A DNA stretch of 64,000 nucleotides from Medicago truncatula (taxonomy: Eukaryota > Streptophyta > Magnoliopsida > Fabales > Fabaceae), in contig NC_053044.1 of NCBI RefSeq assembly GCF_003473485.1, forward strand, positions 32,244,091 through 32,308,090. Direction: 5' to 3'. A program made the translations under genes and the position numbers. This document shows positions 33,848 through 45,887 of the stretch, in pieces (the stretch's first letter is position 1; every line of letters begins with the position of its first letter). The notes beneath the pieces were generated by a model. The model did not search any database and was not told the DNA's origin. It saw nothing but the letters and a program-made list of their open reading frames with translations.

Positions 33848-36800
33848 TTATTCATATTTCATAGACTTAGCTAGCTGAGGGTAATCTTTAAGTAGTTTTC
33901 CATCTGAAAGGGTCTCATCCTCTTTCTGTGGGGTCCATAATACCTCACCAGCCTGAAAGAATTTCAAGGTTATATAGTTATACACTTATAATATTGAAGA
34001 AATTAATGTAATAACATATGAAATGAATGTCTCTTTTAGCTTACTAATAAATCTCTCCAGTAGAGATGGGATTTAAGCTTTTGCAAAGCTTCCTTTAAAT
34101 CTTCAGCTGCCTTCATGTTAGGTAGCTCATGTGATCCTCTAGTAGCTACCAATATTGTTACCTAACATAGGACATCTCAAATATAAGAAGAATGTAATAT
34201 TCAAAATTTACAGTAAGAAGTCAAAATGCCATAGGTTGCATGTAATGAGAATAGCCACAAATTAGGACAATTATGTAGCCTTTGTGAATATCTCAAGGAT
34301 TCTTCCACCATGTGGTTCTCTCTCTGTAATTGCTAGTATTTATCGAAGATAATCCATGGAACCTTGACCCTACCGCTTTCAAATGCAGACATCTTCTCAT
34401 GATCCTACGCTATATAAATACTTCACTCATTCATGTGATCTAGAAAATATTGCATGAATAATCTCTGTGAATGAGTGCTTACTCCTTATGTTTAATTGAG
34501 GATTTATTTGAAGATATCAAACATTAGGAAGATTCATGAAAATTGTACAAGTAATGGTCTCAAAGGATCGATGCTACTAAAAATTAACTACTGCATTCAT
34601 AAGTAATTGGGCATAAGTATACCGCATTGGTATCACATTAGGGCATGGATTGGTAACACGTTAGAGTGTGGAAACAACTTGATTTTTTATTTTTTAAAGC
34701 ATTCAATCGATTCATGCATAGTTTAAAAATTGATTCTTTTAAATGTTGAATATAGTCAAAATAGTAAAGGTTTACATTTACTTCCACAAAAATAAAATAA
34801 AATAGCAAGCTAAATTGATGCTGCAAATGTCGAATCTTCCACTTGCAACATCGCATTGTTAAAACATGGATGATCCATTACTGAGCAAACAAGGATAAAA
34901 TATTATGGCGTTGGGACATGTAGAATTCTACTTATCAAAGTGATATAGTCTTGAAAACGAAAGAATTTTCTGTGCAAGTTTGGTACCTGCCAGAACCACG
35001 GTGAGCTAACATGATTTTCCAAAAACTACATAGCGTCGTAGCTTTTGCAAAATATGATGACTCACCCTCTGATACCAGAAATAGAATTGAAGGTGGAAGT
35101 TTATGGCCACTCAAAAAAATAAATCAAATTTATGAAACCCAAAGAAAAGTAAATTATATCATACCACTATGTACTTGTTGTCGAACCCACTGCGAAGTTT
35201 CTCTTTTTCTAATTTCTCGGTTTCTTCAGCATTCTTTTTTACATCAAACTGCAGAAAACTAGTAGTTAGTTAAATGAATAAAGCTCTATAAGTACTATTT
35301 GAAACAAAACTAAGAAATAACTTGTCCAATAGTTGAAATTGAAGTTGATAACTTTTTTTATCAATGTGCATATTCTAGAAACAAATCTTCTGCCGAGAAA
35401 TCTCAGTCACTTATTTGTTTATGTCGGATGATATCAAAGCCATTAACAGAGAATAGAAGGGTGAGGATTTCCACCCAATAAAAACCTCGCCAGAGAAGAT
35501 CTGTTCCCGCATATTACTAGAAATTGAAGCACGTTTTACAGAGTTTAACGGTCATACATTGTCATTGTAAAACAGTTGTACGCTGACGTTCAATGAGAGG
35601 CTAACATTTTTCCATGAGTTTCAAAATAACCATCCAGAAGGGGGGGTGACATGGCAAAGTAGTGGATTCTCATTGAATATAAGTTTAAAACTATTTGACA
35701 CTGTAATTGCCTACCCTTTAATTGCTTTTACAAAATATCTTCAAAAATTATATCATACCGTGGAATATTCATTGCTAAACCTATCATAACTCTGGCTTCT
35801 TATACGTGTCTTATTGTTGTTGCTCAAGTTAACTAATGTCTCTCCATCAAATTTTTCCCTTTCTTCAATTGATAGTTGGTTATAGCATGTTTCTCCACCC
35901 TCCTCGCTCCTTTTAAGATCCACCTGCCAAAGATTGTTCATCAAGGGTAACCCCTTTAACACCTATTATAGGCTATAACTCAAATTGCACTTCGGACTAA
36001 TTAGGAGAAGGAATGAACTTACAGATGAATATCCTGCTATACAGTAACCATGATGTTTATCCAAAGTTTGTATTGTCTCTGTTACAGAAGGCCAGACAAC
36101 AAGTATATCAATTATACAAAGCCTTGTACAATTTAAAAAAAAAAAATATCATTCTGAGCTAAATAATAGACCAAAATAATATATTACTTGGGGCTATTTG
36201 ACATCAAATAATAAGAAAATTATAGATTTTATATCATCTCTACTACCTCCTTACAAAACCAACTTATAGGTGAGAGATACCACTACTTAAAAACTTATTT
36301 CAGATATTATTTTTATTCAACGTGAGACTTGGGTTTTTTCCAATGAACCCACTCAAACCAACACTATTGGCATGTTGCGTAGATCGATAGATAGACTTTG
36401 ATACAATATTAGATTTTGATAATTATGTCTAACTCATTCTTACAAAATTGACGGAAGGGTGGGTGTCCCTCTTTACAAACTCATTTCATATCTTATTTCC
36501 ATTCAATGTGAGACTTCTGTTTTTCACGGTAACAACAACCATTTTCACAAGTTCAACAAGACATACAAGATTATAACACAAGAATATTACTACCTAGTCC
36601 TACACCCGTCAATATAGAATCTCCTTGACTAAATCATCAGAATTAAGAAAGTTTGCAGTGGTATTAAATTTACTACAATTGGTAATTTCATTAAATCCAA
36701 ACCGAACACGAGACGAATGTGGAATTGGTATAAAGTTATTGACCCATCACACAAGCTAGGGAGTTACCGTGCAACAAAAACAAAACACGACATATTGCAC

Positions 36801-38708
36801 TAAAGACATAGAAGCCAAAATACTAAACAAATTACCTACAAAACAGAAACAGCCCAGAACAACCTAGGGACACTATAATGCACCAAAGCTGCAGACCAGA
36901 AGCACACAACTCTGCATCTGAACATCAACTCTAGCAGCAGGCGGCACCAGAATCCTAAATTTTCCCCTTTACACCATAAAAAGGCGGCAGAAGACAGGCC
37001 TCAAAAACTGCCGTCAAATAATACTACCACAGAACCAAAACTGAAACGGTCCTGCACTAAAGTAAGGCCCCAACGGCACTACAGTGTGTACACTGCCATA
37101 AATCACACCTACAAATTACCAACCTGCTACACTTAAGAACTAGAGAAAACTACAGTGTCCTGCATCCGGAAAAACAACTACAGAAACTCAAACCAAAAGC
37201 AGCACTAGAAGCAAAACACACAGAATTGGAAGCTTTGTGTCAGCATCAGCAGGACACAATCAACCAGAATAACAACTAAGCCCAAAGCAGGCCTCACATA
37301 GACTGACAGCAGCGACCAGAAAACTCTTCGCCATGGACACCAACCAAAATGTACCCCTCCTCGCCCACTCCTTACCTGTATAAACAGTTAATAGGATCCC
37401 ACCTCCACTCATAGAGAAAGCAGTGAGAAATCTTCCCTCCACTCAAACCATCTGCATGACAAAAGTTTAATCTCATTCACCACTTCATTCACAAATATAA
37501 TCCCATTTCTTGTCTTCCAAATCATCCAAAGTGTAGTATGCCAAATTAGCCAGATCCCTTTCCTTTATTTCTTACCTCTACTTACCCCACCTCGACAATC
37601 TATATCAAAGTGTTTTCTTTTTTATCCAGTCTCAAGTCTGGGTAAAAGGAGAGATTGTGTTAGTCCTCGACAGACAACATATAACTTTGTCGAATATCTA
37701 TAGCCAACCCCACTTAATGGAATAAGTCTTGGTCGGCATTGTTGTATGTTAGTCAAGTAATTTGAATGGTCTTCTCGTTGTACGTTAATCAAGTAATTTG
37801 AATGGTCTTGTAAAAGAGACAAAGAAATTTCTCCTAACAGACATATACTTATGGACAAAAGTAGAAGTAGTATCAAAATATGAATTTAATTTAGGTCAAA
37901 TGCATCTAAAGGTCTTTTAAGTTTTACGTTTTTCCCAAAGTGGTTTTAAGTTTCAAAAGTCTCAAACAAGTCATTTTAGTTTTTGAATCGTTTCAATGGC
38001 ATGTTGTCACATTATTTAATGAGTTAAAAACACATTTGCCATACCTCATCAACTGATTTGGCAACGCATTATTGGATGCATGTGTAAAACTTTTGTACAC
38101 TAAAGATGTATATAAATTAAACTCAAAAAATATTAGAAGCAAAAGCAACTCACTCACCTTTCAATAAACAGCGCACACCTTCCTTGGAGGATGTATTAGC
38201 AGCTTCTGCAATCCTAGCTAGATCCCTTTGTAATGTGCATCCCATCTCATCCAACATTCCAACCTTAAACAACAGACACAAAAACATTTACAATGTCTTA
38301 GAGATATTACAGTACACACTGTCATTGCACAGACAAGAATAGATGTTTTTGTTAACAAACCTGAAGCTTGAGTACAGTAACTGGAGTATCATTGTTTTCT
38401 GTACAACGACATACAACATAAATGACAACCATTATGCCAACCATTAACAAAAACGCAGACCCTCCTTCACCATTTGTAGACTTAGGACGAGCATGATGAG
38501 AACGGGTATGATGTTGCACCCGAACACTTGGAGAATTTGAATAAGTTGTGAATGATTTAGAGGATGAGGAAGAGGATGATTTGAAGAAACTTCCTCCCGC
38601 AACACCTCCTGAGGAGGCTGAAACTGAGTTAAGGTTGCATGTTAACGATAACAACACAAGCAGTGACAAAGAAATGATACTCGTAACGTGTTTTCTTGAA
38701 AAACCCAT
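33848..38708 (-). CDS. DUF1517 family protein, copy 2, seven exons, 326 aa
   Basis: Exons are 38361-38708, 38158-38263, 36023-36078, 35759-35923, 35165-35248, 34045-34161 and 33848-33952, totalling 327 codons. Exons 2-6 have exactly the lengths of those in copy 1. Features are a hydrophobic start (SIISLSLLVLLSLTC), a serine-rich stretch (SSSSSSSKSF), a short membrane segment (FLLMVGIMVVIYVV), and then the DUF1517 core with RDLARIAEAANTSSKEGV, CYNQLSIEEREKFDGETL, DNKYIV and AGEVLWTPQKEDETL. The start MGFSRKH at 38708 is chosen over an in-frame ATG at 38729 because it aligns with copy 1. Function is unknown, as for copy 1. The middle region between signal and core is much less conserved than the core. 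Intron 2 carries its own LINE fragment. Confidence 0.88.
36700..37625 (-). mobile_element. LINE 3' fragment in intron 2 of DUF1517 copy 2
   Basis: Near its right end the minus strand reads LIWHTTLWMIWKTRNGIIF and VVNEIKLLSCRWFEWRED, the conserved tail after the zf-RVT domain in plant LINEs. It runs leftward into about 700 bp of GC-richer 3' non-coding sequence. The site differs from the LINE in copy 1's intron 2 and the sequence is different, so the insertions are independent. Confidence 0.7.
37626..37765 (+). repeat. SINE/LINE 3'-tail-like repeat
   Basis: The stretch with CCAGTCTCAAGTCTGGG, CCTCGACAGACAAC, CCCCACTTAATGGAATAAG and CATTGTTGTATG resembles a widely dispersed plant retroposon tail ending in GTTGTTG. 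A 23-bp direct repeat (starting GTCAAGTAATTTGAATGGTC) at about 37753 and 37789 lies at its right side. Assignment is from memory of the pattern. Confidence 0.4.
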
Positions 38709-38955
38709 TTGGAGGATCTCAATACTCAAACTAGGGTGAACCGATCAAGAATACGAGAAGACTTGGAAACAAATTGAATCGTATACTTGGTCAATAAGAA
38801 AAGTTGTGATTGGCCCAAAATTAGAAGGCACCGCCATTTAATCCATTTTGCCCAAATGATTTCCTTAGTCGTTAAGACTTTTGCTTAGTCAATGACACCT
38901 TCTTACAATATAGTATACTACTAAATGGCAAATAGTTACGATGGTAGTAAAAATA

Positions 38956-40315
38956 AGGCTTAATTGATCTATCAGTCCTTTAATTTATTTTTTTTATTCA
39001 ATTTGATCCTATAAATCTTAATTTTCTCAAACAAGTCCCTTAACTGATTTCTTTTATTCAATTTGGTCCAATTTTGATAATTTTAATCCCCTAAAAACAG
39101 AGACCGTTGGATTACGGAGGTCTATCAGATTTTATAATGTATCATCAACACCTAATTTATTTACTTTCTTCTTCTTCTTCCATCATCTTCATCTCCATTC
39201 ATCCTTCATCAATAAAACCCAGGACAAAAAAATTTAAACCAATTATTTAATCACTACACCACCATCATTGTCATCTTCATCTATCATCATCAACACACTC
39301 CAACAACCTTCATCACCTCCCAAATCAAAGATCAACAAATTCTTCTCACCAATACTCGTCACTTTTTTGTGAAGAAAATTCCAGACAGCCATCCACAATC
39401 CATATTCAAACCGTTTTATATTACCATCAAAATCTATTTCAATTCCATTTACCCACTCACACTCATCATCAACTCCATCGCTTTCTTCCCCCAAACCCAA
39501 ACCCTCCTTACTCCTGTCAGATCTGGAACCAAACAATAACAACAAGTCCACGCGAAAAAAACGACGTTTTAAAGTTTTTCACGGATGACTCCTACCTTTT
39601 TGAGTTTGGTTTCGAATGTAACGATTCATTTTGAGCTGGTTATGGATGTCGTGAAATGGAGTTGTTTATGCAGAAAACTAAGTTTGATTTTTGTGTTTGA
39701 TTGTCGTGAAATAGAGCTCTTTGATTTGGGAGGTGATGAAGGTTGTTGTTTATGTGTTGTTGTTTCTGGAATTTTTATTGAGGTTTTGCTTCTTTATGGA
39801 TTTTTGATTTTTGTGTTTCTTCTCCTTTTGTGGTGTGTTTATGTTCCAAGGGTGGTTTTGTGAGCTCGTGTTCTGTTTTATTTGGGATCTTGCCTTGCTG
39901 GTGTTCTTTGGCTTTGGGAAAGGTTTTTTTTTTTTTTTGTGCCATTTGGATTGGATTGAGGAATTTGGGATTGCAGAGATGAGAATTGATGATGAATCTA
40001 GAGAATGGAATTGGAAGAGTGTGATTTGAAATTGAATCTTGATTTTTTATGAAGATGATTGAAGGATGAATGAAGATGAAGATGAAGATGATGGAAGAAG
40101 AAGAAAGTAAATAAATTAGGTGTTGATGATACACTATAAAATCTGATAGACCTCCGTAATCCAACGGTCTCTTTTTTTAGGGGATTAAAATTATCAAAAT
40201 TGGACCAAATTGAATAAAAGAAATCAGTTAAGGGACGTGTTTGAGAAAGTTAAGACTTATAGGACCAAATTGAATAAAAGAAATAAATTAAGGGACCGGC
40301 AGATCAATTAAGCCT
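38956..40315. mobile_element. Foldback DNA transposon with ~250-bp terminal inverted repeats
   Basis: The left arm (38956 to about 39215) and right arm (about 40055-40315) are inverted copies starting AGGCTTAATTGATC. They share long runs such as GAGACCGTTGGATTACGGAG in inverse orientation. The flanks share AAAAATA directly at both edges (7-8 bp duplication). A second inner inverted pair (about 39310-39337 and 39716-39748, CCTTCATCACCTCCCAAATC) makes the element fold further. Open frames inside (39243-39551, 39585-39863) share FDLGGDEGC only because of this inversion. No transposase was seen. It is probably a Mutator-type or foldback non-autonomous element. Confidence 0.85.
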
Positions 40316-41374
40316 AAAAATAATCACAATAATTTTTTAATTATGTTTTAAAATTTTAAAATAGTCCTTGATTATACATTTTCTAATTCGAATTAGTTTT
40401 TTTTACGTAAAATAATCTTTAAATGTTGACGATAACTATTTCTTATAGATATTTATTTGATATTAAATAAAGTACTTATAAAGTTTAGTATGACAATAAT
40501 TAAGTATATTAAGGAACTCATGTAACAATATTAATTGACATTTTAGCGTTAGGAACTATTTTGACAAACGTAATGCATAATTAGAGACCATTTTAGAACA
40601 TCAACAATGATATTAAACTAAAAAGGATCCTTAAATGGGTCTCATGTGTGTAGATTGCTGGCTCTTCATGTTGTTCCTTTGCCTCGAGCACTAGAGAATT
40701 CAAGCAAGATTTGAGTGTCATTATAATCAAGATTATACTAGTGCAAGTGCAACAAGGTCCTTGGCAGGGGCCTTAAACTTAGTCGGGGTCTCAAAAATTT
40801 GAAATAAAACAAAAAAAAAAGACTAATACCTACTTTACTAAATATCATTTTTCCGTAAATAAAAGTTTGAAAGAAAATAATTTTGTTGTCCATAGGTAAA
40901 TATTTATTTGTCTATTAGTAAAAAGTCATATTTAAATCACTGTTGATATATATATATTTAACTACTACTTAATTATCTACCATTATAAGTGATGTTTGAT
41001 CTTTTTCAATTCTTTATAAATGAAAATTTTCAAGATTATAACGAAGCCTCAAATTGTCGAGGACGACCCTGATTATAGTAGATTTCATATTTGAAAGGGT
41101 TGAATTTTTTAACGGAAAATACTCAAGTGACGAGAAGAATATACATTTGAATAGTGCATATAAGATGTGTTCGAATTTTAGAATCCAAACACAAAAACAA
41201 AGTGTTAAAGGGTTTGGACCGGGTCGGGTCCAAAATCCCGGACTTGTTAAAAAATGATCCATTCGAAAGAGGGTCGGGTCAATCTTATGTCATCATGTCA
41301 TGTCATGTCATTTTTTGGTGATTTGTTTAAGACTAGACTAGATTGTTAGAATTTGGAGGTGAGAGAGAACATCG
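40316..41374. other. Intergenic stretch and 5' flank of the 71-aa protein gene
   Basis: AT-rich DNA. A possible decayed repeat at about 40725-41075 has GGGGCCTTAAACTTAGTCGG at one side and GTCGAGGACGACCCTG at the other. Near the gene, TCATG-type pentamers repeat at 41290-41310 and GGGTCGGGTC occurs at about 41222 and 41270. No other gene. Confidence 0.45.
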
Positions 41375-42413
41375 ATGGCTAGGCGGCGAGTCGAGACTCA
41401 GAACGAGTCGTTATTGACTCGGATTGTTGATTCCATTTTCGCCTTCGTGAGAAATGCCGAGTTTGAGATCCTCTTCTTTCTTTTCTTCTTCATCGCTTAT
41501 ATTCTCTTCAAAGACATCGTAAGCTTCTTCCTCTCCGTGTTTTATTTTATGATTTTTTAGCACCCATTTGCATTATTTGTTGAAATTTTCGTTCTTTTTC
41601 ATGTGGGCATATTGTTTCTCTTTTAATGTTTGAGAAATTAGGCTAAAATTTTGCATTTTTCGTACTTGATTAGTTACTAAATTGAAAACTGGTTTGATGA
41701 TTGATTTGATAATTATATCAAAAAGGTAGAGATTCTGATTCCAATTGGAATTGGTATATAGTTTGGATAAGCAGCTTAATTAAAGCGCTTATCATATAAT
41801 TGCTTTTGTATAAGCTGTTTTTATAACATCAGATGAAATAAAGTCAAACTATTTTCATATAAGCTATAAGTTGTTTTTGTAAGTTATCTAGAAGAGTATA
41901 TAAACACCTCATCAGTTCTTTTGAACAGATTCACAAGTTTTTGTATGGGTAGATAAACTCAAATAAGTCAATTCAAACAAACTCGTAATCATGTTAAATT
42001 ACAATCAGCATGTTGGCTTTCGGTGTACCATGTTCTATGAAGCGCGGACGCCGACACAGGCATTAGACACGACACCAATAATAACATGATAAAATGACAT
42101 AATTCAGTGTAATCATAGGCGGTGTCAGACATCCATATGTCATGTGTGTCAGACACCAGAAGACCTAATCTGAGAAGTGTCCGTGCTTCATAATTCATTC
42201 ATATATGGTTGGTTTTGATAAGTGGAAGTTTTTGGCAACATGTCATCTTCTGTGTCATAACTTCCTCTACTCCCTCCCCTGTTTGTCTTGTAATTTTGCT
42301 TTTAGCAATAAGTTTCAATGACCGTTTTGCATAAACTGCAGACATCGAGACCTGAATACAATCAAGTATTTGTGAAGAAACCTGGTGGTGGACCAGAACT
42401 TTGGCCATTTTAA
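41375..42413 (+). CDS. Small plant membrane protein, two exons, 71 aa
   Basis: Exons are 41375-41518 and 42342-42413, with a clean GT-AG intron of 823 bp. The protein begins MARRRVETQNESLLTRIVD, has one strongly hydrophobic span (EILFFLFFFIAYILF, about residues 31-45), and ends with a short soluble tail (EYNQVFVKKPGGGPELWPF). The basic N-terminus, single span and Gly-Pro-Trp-rich tail look like a conserved single-pass membrane microprotein. I do not know its function. Support for it being real: in-frame splicing to a sensible stop, balanced composition, and a start in good context (GATGGCT). The intron holds two MITEs. Confidence 0.72.
41761..41982. mobile_element. MITE (GTTTGGATAA family) in the intron
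   Basis: It runs from GTTTGGATAAGCAGCTTAATT to CAATTCAAACAAAC, with inner ATAAGCTATAAGTTGTTTTT. The same word set occurs at 58268-58549 and 63650-63902, showing a local family of about 220-280 bp. Confidence 0.6.
42036..42192. mobile_element. Short MITE with TATGAAGC...GCTTCATA ends
   Basis: The ends TATGAAGCGCGGACG and GTGTCCGTGCTTCATA are imperfect inverted repeats. The inside is GACAC/GTGTC-rich and 157 bp long. A decayed relative lies at 30530-30710. Confidence 0.6.
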
Positions 42414-43541
42414 AGGAATTGATGCTTGGACAGGTTGGATGTCATCCGTGGAGTATTCTAAGCACACGCGTGTGATGATTTCACATATTTCCTTCTGTAT
42501 TTGTATCTTTATATAAGGTAGGAAAAACAGGTGAAACTGCCACATATTTGTATGATGCTAATGTTACATTCTAGTTAGGTATAGCAAAATCAAGTAAAGA
42601 ATGTCGACAATGGATTTTCTGTTGTTTGTTTCTTTTTCAAATTGGATGGATTTGTCTCATTCTATATCTTGTTTCCGTTTAGCTTAGGAATAGAAATGCT
42701 CAGACCCTATTCATGCTCAGTTCTCAAATGTGGATTACAGTTTACTAATATTCCATGATCCTTATCTTTTTGGACATGATCCTTATCAAATGTTGAGAAT
42801 GTATGTGTTTTGAGATGCTGACAATCTTAATTAGATATTAAGTTTAAGAAAGTATGAAGCAAAAAACACTTTAATATTTGACAATCTTTGTTGTCTGTTA
42901 TTTCATTTTCTCTCGAACACACATTATCTGTATCAAGCTGATGTTTGTATTTTAACATCAACCTGGGGTTTCAAAGGTATTCATTTATTCTTACAACTTG
43001 TTTGGTTTAGATGATATGAAACAACATCATTGATGCTTACGGGGACTTCAAACAAAAAATAATTTTCCATTCGCCATACTTTGATTGTAAGCCTCTCACA
43101 GTCACGAACCAAAGGAACTTGAGTTGCGTTCATGAGAAAGACAGACCTGCACTTGAATGTTGGATCTATTTGTGAGATGGATGTACGAATACTGTTAACC
43201 TTAGTGACATATTGGAAATGCAAACAAGTCCATATTTTGTAGAACTCAACATCAATATTGAACAGAGACAACACTAAAACTATAAGCATAGATTAAAGAA
43301 ACAATATTCTGGGATCAATGAATAAATAACTCTTACTATGCTTGTCCATATCTTTTTTCTTCATCAAAACAGGCTTTTATTTCTTCTACTAAAATGGCTT
43401 TTGAAACCTCAAAAAGCTTACAAAGAAACCAACAGGTTTGATAACAACACAATCCAAACTTAGCAAATGAAACTTAACAAAGGCATCTCTAAAATACCAT
43501 TGAAAACAGACATTCTTCAAAAGAGTTTTTGTTCAACCACA
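42414..43541. other. Spacer; decayed first unit of the LSN1-like tandem array
   Basis: Segments here (around 42700-42930 and 43000-43300) match the DNA 3' of the other two LSN1-like genes at 45250-45860 and 52270-52650 (for example CAGTTTACTAATATTCCAT here and CAGTTCACTAATATTCCAT at 45318). It is therefore the duplicated 3' flank. No gene is called. Confidence 0.55.
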
Positions 43542-43800
43542 CTAGTTTTCCGCCTTGGCCATCTCAGATATTTTTTCTACAGGAACATTAGTTACTCCAT
43601 TGTGAAATCCAATATCAGAAATCAATCTTCTATAGCAGTACATTCCACAACCAACCAATGTCAGACCACAATAACTGGAAGCCACAAATCGAAGTGATAA
43701 AGAAGCTATAGAATTAGCAGCGGCTGCGTAAGTTGCTGCTTGTCCACTTCCGCCTGCACTGCTGTTTGCAGCTGCAAGGAGGCCTGTTTTGCAGTAAATT
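43542..43800 (-). pseudogene. Truncated LSN1-like (LRAT/NC domain) gene, C-terminal fragment
   Basis: The reading YCKTGLLAAANSSAGGSGQAA followed by LTLVGCGMYCYRRLISDIGF and VPVEKISEMA matches the last third of the intact copy at 52973. Sequence before YCKTG, including the catalytic NNCEDF segment and both histidines, is missing; DNA to the right is unrelated AT-rich sequence. It cannot make an active LRAT-type protein. Confidence 0.85.
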
Positions 43801-44327
43801 ATGACAATATTTTCTAAAACATGGGGACTCTTCAATATTTTCTATAACTCCCTAGCAAAATAATGACAATTAAAAGGGCATTAATGGCGAAAGGTCCTTT
43901 GAATTGATTTTTGTTTGTATTAATTGTATCAACTTAATTTAAAAAAATTGGTACAAATTTTTTTTTTTAATTTTAAAATATACTTGTAATATTTCAATTT
44001 TCTCATCAAATCCTTCAAAAATTTGTGTAACAAAAAAAAAAAAAACTTCAAATTTGCATAAACGGGTGACTCTCGACTTTTTAGTGGGAAAATAACAAGT
44101 AGCGCCAGACAATACCAATCATTTAAACTAGGTTGAACAACTAACCCAAACTGACAAATCAAGAACAAATATTATTCATAAACTGAGGGAAAAAAAATAA
44201 AGTCTCGTGCTAAATAGGAAGTGCTAAACAAATCTTCTTTTTTTTTTCTCCTTCTACCAAGAAAAAACAAATACCCACAGTTTTTGTCAAAATTGTCACA
44301 TAGTGAGATATGTCAAAAAAATTGCTG
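43801..44327. other. AT-rich spacer; no gene
   Basis: Low-complexity A/T runs. An 80-codon frame at 43929 is judged chance. Confidence 0.5.
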
Positions 44328-45240
44328 GTATAGTGCCTCCTTCTAGCTGCAATTCGAATAACATACCAATCTGGAAGTTATCATCTTATGGCTAATTTTC
44401 TATAAAATCTGACGTATGCTTTGATGCGCATTGAGTCTCCTGGTCCTACTCCGAATCTTTTATTCAGAACAATTTAGAATTGGCAAGGTCCTATCAGACT
44501 TGGAAGTTGGAACTTTCCTTTGGAAGTGAATTTATGGTAGATTACTTACTAATGAAGAAAGGTTTAAGAGGAAAATGACCACATACTACTAAGGATATTG
44601 GTGAGGGAAGTTCAAATTGGTTTACTACTACTTTCGCAGTTGTTGTGAATGCTATTTGGAGAGATAGCAATAAACTTATCTTCTCTGAGAGACTCATATA
44701 GAAGATGATCTTCGGGTGAAAATTAATCAAGTGCAATGGATTGATAAGGAAATTACGCATTCCCCTAATTTCAGATTTGATCAGAGACAATGGAGGCGGA
44801 TTGGTTGGTCTCCTCCACCCCTACATGTTGTTAAGGTCAATATGGAGGGATCATCTGTTCTAATCGAAGTTTCATTCAAGGATATTTCTGCAACCTGGGA
44901 GCTTGTACTGCTTTCAATGCCGAGCTTCGTGCTCTCTTATGGTAGTAAGTGTGCTGGAGAGCTTAATCTTCCTGCCGTTATTTTTGTCTGATTCAGCGAT
45001 GGTTGCTCTTGGATGGTTCAGTCCAAAACGACATCCTCCTTACTTTTTAAATTTCTCCTTGACGAGTTTCATGCCTTACTCAACTCTTCAGCTTGGGATT
45101 TCTCTATCCATCATATCTAACGTGAAGCGAATGCTTGCGCAGATCTTCCTGGTGATTGTGGCATGGAAGTTGGCTTGGTGGTTGAGACTTAAGTTCTAGT
45201 TTTCCTTATTCAAGCATTTTAACTCAATGATTATAGGGGC
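44328..45240 (+). mobile_element. LINE fragment (zf-RVT plus RNase H), first copy
   Basis: Plus-strand readings give zf-RVT-like coding (TNEERFKRKM at about 44550) and the start of an RNase H domain (WRRIGWSPPPLHVVKVNMEG at about 44790), interrupted by stops and frame shifts. It matches the segment at 51326-52230 over its length. Both lie just beyond the 3' flank of an LSN1-like gene, so the LINE piece was copied with the array. Confidence 0.8.
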
Positions 45241-45887
45241 ATTAGTTATCCACATTTTAACTCAATAGAAGGGCTGAAAGGAACCTATTCACGCTCAAAT
45301 CTCATACGTTGTTTACAGTTCACTAATATTCCATAAGGCATAAATATTTTATCTTTATTTGGAGATGATGACAAATTTAATTGGAGATGATGAAAAAAGA
45401 TAAAGGAATATCTAAAAGCATTAATATTTGACATTCTTTTTTGTCAATCATTTTCATTGCCATACAAACACACATTTTCTGCATCACAAGTTGATGAAGC
45501 AACTCTACTTGTTTAACTAAAGCTGTTGATGCTTATATTGTACAAATAGCAACCTGGTTTGAAAAGTATTGATTTATTCTTATAACAACTTGTTTGTTAA
45601 TATGATATCAGAAGCATGAGCATCATTGAAACTTTGATTGAAAGACTCTCAATCATGAAATGGAACGACAGAAAAACCTAAGTCACCTTACAAAGATAGA
45701 CCTCACTTTAATCTTTTTGTCAGATGGAAGTTTACTGTTATCCTTAATTATCCTTAATGACAATATGACATGAGAAATCACAAACAAGTCCATACTGGCA
45801 AATGACCAACAGTTGATTAAAAAAAACTTGTACTTGCATGACTAATTAGAACCCAAAGAGAAAAATATTGTGCTTGTCCACTTTTTT
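45241..45887. other. Duplicated 3' flank of the LSN1-like gene
   Basis: It matches 42665-43300 and 52270-52970 in scattered blocks; no coding evidence. Confidence 0.5.

Noticed and set aside
37260-37442. 60-codon frame beginning MEGRFLTAFSMSGGG
   Set aside because: It lies in the 3' part of the LINE fragment next to its coding tail and has no independent support.
39243-39863. Two open frames sharing FDLGGDEGC, first read as a duplicated gene
   Set aside because: They lie on opposite strands because the DNA itself is an inner inverted repeat of the foldback element; no known protein is encoded.
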